Source: Eutreptiella sp. 'Long Island Sound 2002' (lineage: Eukaryota > Euglenozoa > Euglenophyceae > Eutreptiales > Eutreptiaceae). Taken from it: a stretch of DNA of 64,000 bases. How positions within the stretch are numbered: position 1 is the stretch's first letter; every line of letters begins with the position of its first letter. The notes beneath the pieces were generated by a model that was given only the letters and a program-made list of their open reading frames with translations, was not told the DNA's origin and ran no database searches. The stretch is taken from NCBI GenBank assembly GCA_964036045.1, contig OZ038392.1:18738612-18802611 (forward strand). The letters run 5' to 3'. Shown here one piece after another: positions 61,769-64,000 of the stretch. A program made the translations under genes and the position numbers.

Positions 61769-64000
61769 CTAGTCTGATAGGAACAGGTGTTTACGGCGTT
61801 TCCGCCTGGGGACTGACACGTCTGTACTCGCAGAGGAGTCAGAATCACTGCCCATAGAGATAGTTTCGTCATCGGAGTCAAATCTCAGTGGGGCAACACT
61901 CGTATCTGAGCCCGTAGGCGTGGAAAAACCCTCAGGAAGGAACCTGTCACAAGGGGTATGCAACAGCTGCAGGTCCAGTGCAGTGAGTAGTTGTGTGGCT
62001 GGGCTGGCGCCCAAGGGGATCACTCCAGGAGAGTGTGCAGGAGATGGTCGGGGGTCCCTTGTAGGCAGAACAGGCGTGTGAGGTGTAACTGGTATGTGAT
62101 CAGGAGCAAAGGTGTCAAAAATTACAGGTAGTGGGGATGGCTCTGTGTCCTCTATGTCCGATTCGGACTCAGATTCGGAATCCGAGACCACAATGGGATT
62201 GCGGTCCTGTCTGTTGGGCTCAGTGGAGCATCTCACAGCGATACGCTGTGGTGGCACAGAGCGCCTGATATGGCGTGCCATGGGTACGCTGGACTGCATG
62301 AGTAGTGGGCTGGACAATCGGCCCGTCTCAGCAAGTGCGTCCGCCTCTTCGTTACCTACAATCCCGACATGTGACGGAACTTTGATCCACTGTATATCTC
62401 GATCCGATTTGTCAAGCTCTGCGAGGAGCTGTTTCCAAAGCTCTACGTTGCTGAGCGGGCCATTGGAGCCCACCCAGTTATTTAGTTCCCACTTCTTGGC
62501 TTTCCCAGTTGCCCCCAGAAAAACAAGAGAGGAGTCAGTGCATATGGCGATTTTCCCTGACGGGAAAAGCTTGATAGCCTGCATTGCTGCGTAGAGTTCG
62601 GCGGTATTGTTAGTCTGTCGCAGACTTGGGGGGAGATGGGCACCTATGGCATGCAGGCCCGGGGCATAAATGCCATATCCTCCAACATAGCCAATTTTGG
62701 CCACCTTTTCTGAAGAACCATCTGTGTAGATAATGTGAAACCCCTGGTCCTCGAGTTCACAAATGAGGGCTTCAAGTTTGGCAGAGTCTCGCATAGCTCT
62801 GTCTAGTTTGTTTTGTTGTCTTCGTTGTGCTTTCGAAATAGGGGGGGTGGGTGGGGCAGGGTTCAGATTGGGGTGAACCAGTTTCCCTTCATTCAAGAGT
62901 GAAGAGAGAGACTTTGCAAAGAGCGAAATATCATTGACCGGGATGGGCGGGTGCGGGAGTTTAGTCCAGGTAGTAAGTGAAGAAATCCACAGGTGCATAA
63001 ACCGATGCCATGTAGGGACTTTAGTGCGAGCAATGCAGCGACATTCCCAGTTAACCATGATGGCTAGCCAGGCCATGATCCCTGCTGGCACCTCGAAAGT
63101 GGTGTCTAAGTACGAGGACATGAGGTCCTGCACACTGGAAACTGTCACACCGTCAATGGACAGTGGGAGGAAGCATTTAGAAATGGTATTAAATGCGACA
63201 GGTAAAAACCTGCAATGTGACAATGCGTGATCCATTGTTTCCACCGCACCATCAAGAGGGCAGTGCAACGCTGTTGACATCCATTTAGACAGTCGTGTTC
63301 CAACCGGCAATTTCTTCCACAGCGCTTTCCGTACAAAGTCTTTCAGATTTAGAGGTATCCTAGAAATGCAGAATTTGACCCACACTTCCGGGGGTTGTCT
63401 GTTTTTGATGTGTATGGGGTATGACATGCGTGCTCCCACCCCCGATTTGGTCCAGAGGTTCCAGAAATCAAGGTTTAGGAGATTGGGGTCACCGTCGTGA
63501 CACTGTGGCTTGGGTACATTGTAGATGGATCTCCAGGAAGGGGCGATAAGCGCTTGTGAGGTGTCATCCTCCAAGAATCCCCCCCAGGTAAGCACTCCAT
63601 CTCTGATTAATCGGGGGCAAAAATAGGATTGTTGATGCTCATTTCGAAAAAGGATTGAATGCCAGAGCGGGAGATCATATGGCATGACCTCGGGTGTGGG
63701 TACCATATGTGGCTGTCGGATCAGAGACAGCGCCCTGGCACAGTCACCCAAAAAGGGCATGGTTTGCCAAACGACATTCGAACCCATTTGAAAATAGGGC
63801 AGGAAACGCATTGACGGGACCAGCCCAATCTTGTCTGCCCACCTGGTGAAATGATTGCTAACTACAGATGAAAAGGCTTCAGGATGTTGCAGAAAATGCA
63901 CGTATGAGGAGGTGTGCTGCCAGAGCAAGAAGGATCTTGGAGTGGGGAGGCAGCATCCTCCTTCGACTTTTGGAAGAGACAAAATATCCACTGTCAGACT
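61769..64000 (-). CDS. LINE D ORF2, C-terminal half with RNase H (partial)
   Basis: Open from the window edge to 61,769. Linker (HFTRWADKIGL, MPFLGDCARALSLI), zinc motif CPLDGAVETMDHALSHC near 63,240, then RNase H with all four acidic residues: IIYTDGSSEK, NNTAELYAAMQAI, AICTDSSLVFLG and VGNEEADALAETG (62,732-62,321). A tail of about 190 residues follows: acidic (SDSESESESDIEDTEPSP), Pro-rich, acidic again, then basic PRRKRRKHLFLSD. RNase H degrades the template RNA in DNA-RNA hybrids. The upstream RT lies outside the window. No frame break, so this is the best-preserved LINE here, same family as LINE C. Confidence 0.85.
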   Translation of the reverse strand, partial: SLTVDILSLPKVEGGCCLPTPRSFLLWQHTSSYVHFLQHPEAFSSVVSNHFTRWADKIGLVPSMRFLPYFQMGSNVVWQTMPFLGDCARALSLIRQPHMVPTPEVMPYDLPLWHSILFRNEHQQSYFCPRLIRDGVLTWGGFLEDDTSQALIAPSWRSIYNVPKPQCHDGDPNLLNLDFWNLWTKSGVGARMSYPIHIKNRQPPEVWVKFCISRIPLNLKDFVRKALWKKLPVGTRLSKWMSTALHCPLDGAVETMDHALSHCRFLPVAFNTISKCFLPLSIDGVTVSSVQDLMSSYLDTTFEVPAGIMAWLAIMVNWECRCIARTKVPTWHRFMHLWISSLTTWTKLPHPPIPVNDISLFAKSLSSLLNEGKLVHPNLNPAPPTPPISKAQRRQQNKLDRAMRDSAKLEALICELEDQGFHIIYTDGSSEKVAKIGYVGGYGIYAPGLHAIGAHLPPSLRQTNNTAELYAAMQAIKLFPSGKIAICTDSSLVFLGATGKAKKWELNNWVGSNGPLSNVELWKQLLAELDKSDRDIQWIKVPSHVGIVGNEEADALAETGRLSSPLLMQSSVPMARHIRRSVPPQRIAVRCSTEPNRQDRNPIVVSDSESESESDIEDTEPSPLPVIFDTFAPDHIPVTPHTPVLPTRDPRPSPAHSPGVIPLGASPATQLLTALDLQLLHTPCDRFLPEGFSTPTGSDTSVAPLRFDSDDETISMGSDSDSSASTDVSVPRRKRRKHLFLSD

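Overview
The window looks like repeat-rich nuclear DNA of a eukaryote, most likely an alga or other protist. The evidence is spliceosomal GT-AG introns, four non-LTR retrotransposon (LINE) copies, several families of terminal-inverted-repeat DNA transposons, tRNA-like SINE heads, abundant microsatellites and minisatellites, long G/C homopolymers and a short degenerate CCCTAA-like stretch. I cannot name the species. I saw no rRNA, no convincing functional tRNA, no organellar genes and no bacterial operon. Almost every recognisable coding stretch belongs to a mobile element or to an unnamed transposase-like gene family.

Layout. 1-5,500: an RNase H scrap of a LINE, a 1.5 kb satellite built from GGAAAC-type units every 10-11 bp, and a broken DDE-transposase-like reading frame. 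5,508-12,267 (minus): a nearly full-length LINE (LINE A: ORF1, then endonuclease, reverse transcriptase, Cys/His C-terminal domain and RNase H) with several frameshifts and one nonsense codon. 13,245-14,425 (minus): gene B, an N-terminal paralogue of gene A with a lysine-rich tail. 15,644-18,496: a pogo/Tc1-type DNA transposon with a decayed transposase ending in a SAM-like domain. 20,035-21,045: an element with about 95-bp inverted repeats, a probable 8-bp target duplication and a minisatellite interior. 21,371-28,285: three about 750-bp elements (called Pack-1 to Pack-3) with shared ends, 4-bp target duplications and unrelated interiors; two of them sit inside copies of an about 300-bp repeat family.

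29,000-38,800: dispersed repeats, two 12-bp minisatellites and gene A (33,031-38,212, minus). Gene A is a multi-exon transposase-like gene with a GTDPLESFFG motif. One coding block, flanked by inverted arrays of an 80-bp satellite, now lies in the opposite orientation. 38,796-44,687 (plus): LINE B, split by a 3.9 kb foldback-type element (40,255-44,186) with 25-bp terminal inverted repeats, a 5-bp target duplication (TATCC) and about 20 copies of the palindrome TGGCCGAAATTTCGGCCA. 47,700-54,300 (minus): a decayed LINE of a second family (LINE C), possibly with separated ORF1 RRM halves. 54,780-57,660: an inverted pair of tRNA-like SINE units, a hAT transposase fragment and two paralogous first exons. 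59,700-64,000: an unassigned zinc-finger-like reading frame, two more tRNA-like units, and LINE D (minus), whose intact zinc-binding domain, RNase H and acidic tail run off the window end.

There is no cooperating gene system here. The window is a nest of transposons inside transposons. The best leads are the gene-A family with its flipped coding block, the foldback element, and the gene-fragment-carrying elements with 4-bp duplications. Several frameshifts in unrelated genes fall in homopolymers, so some apparent pseudogenes could be assembly errors.
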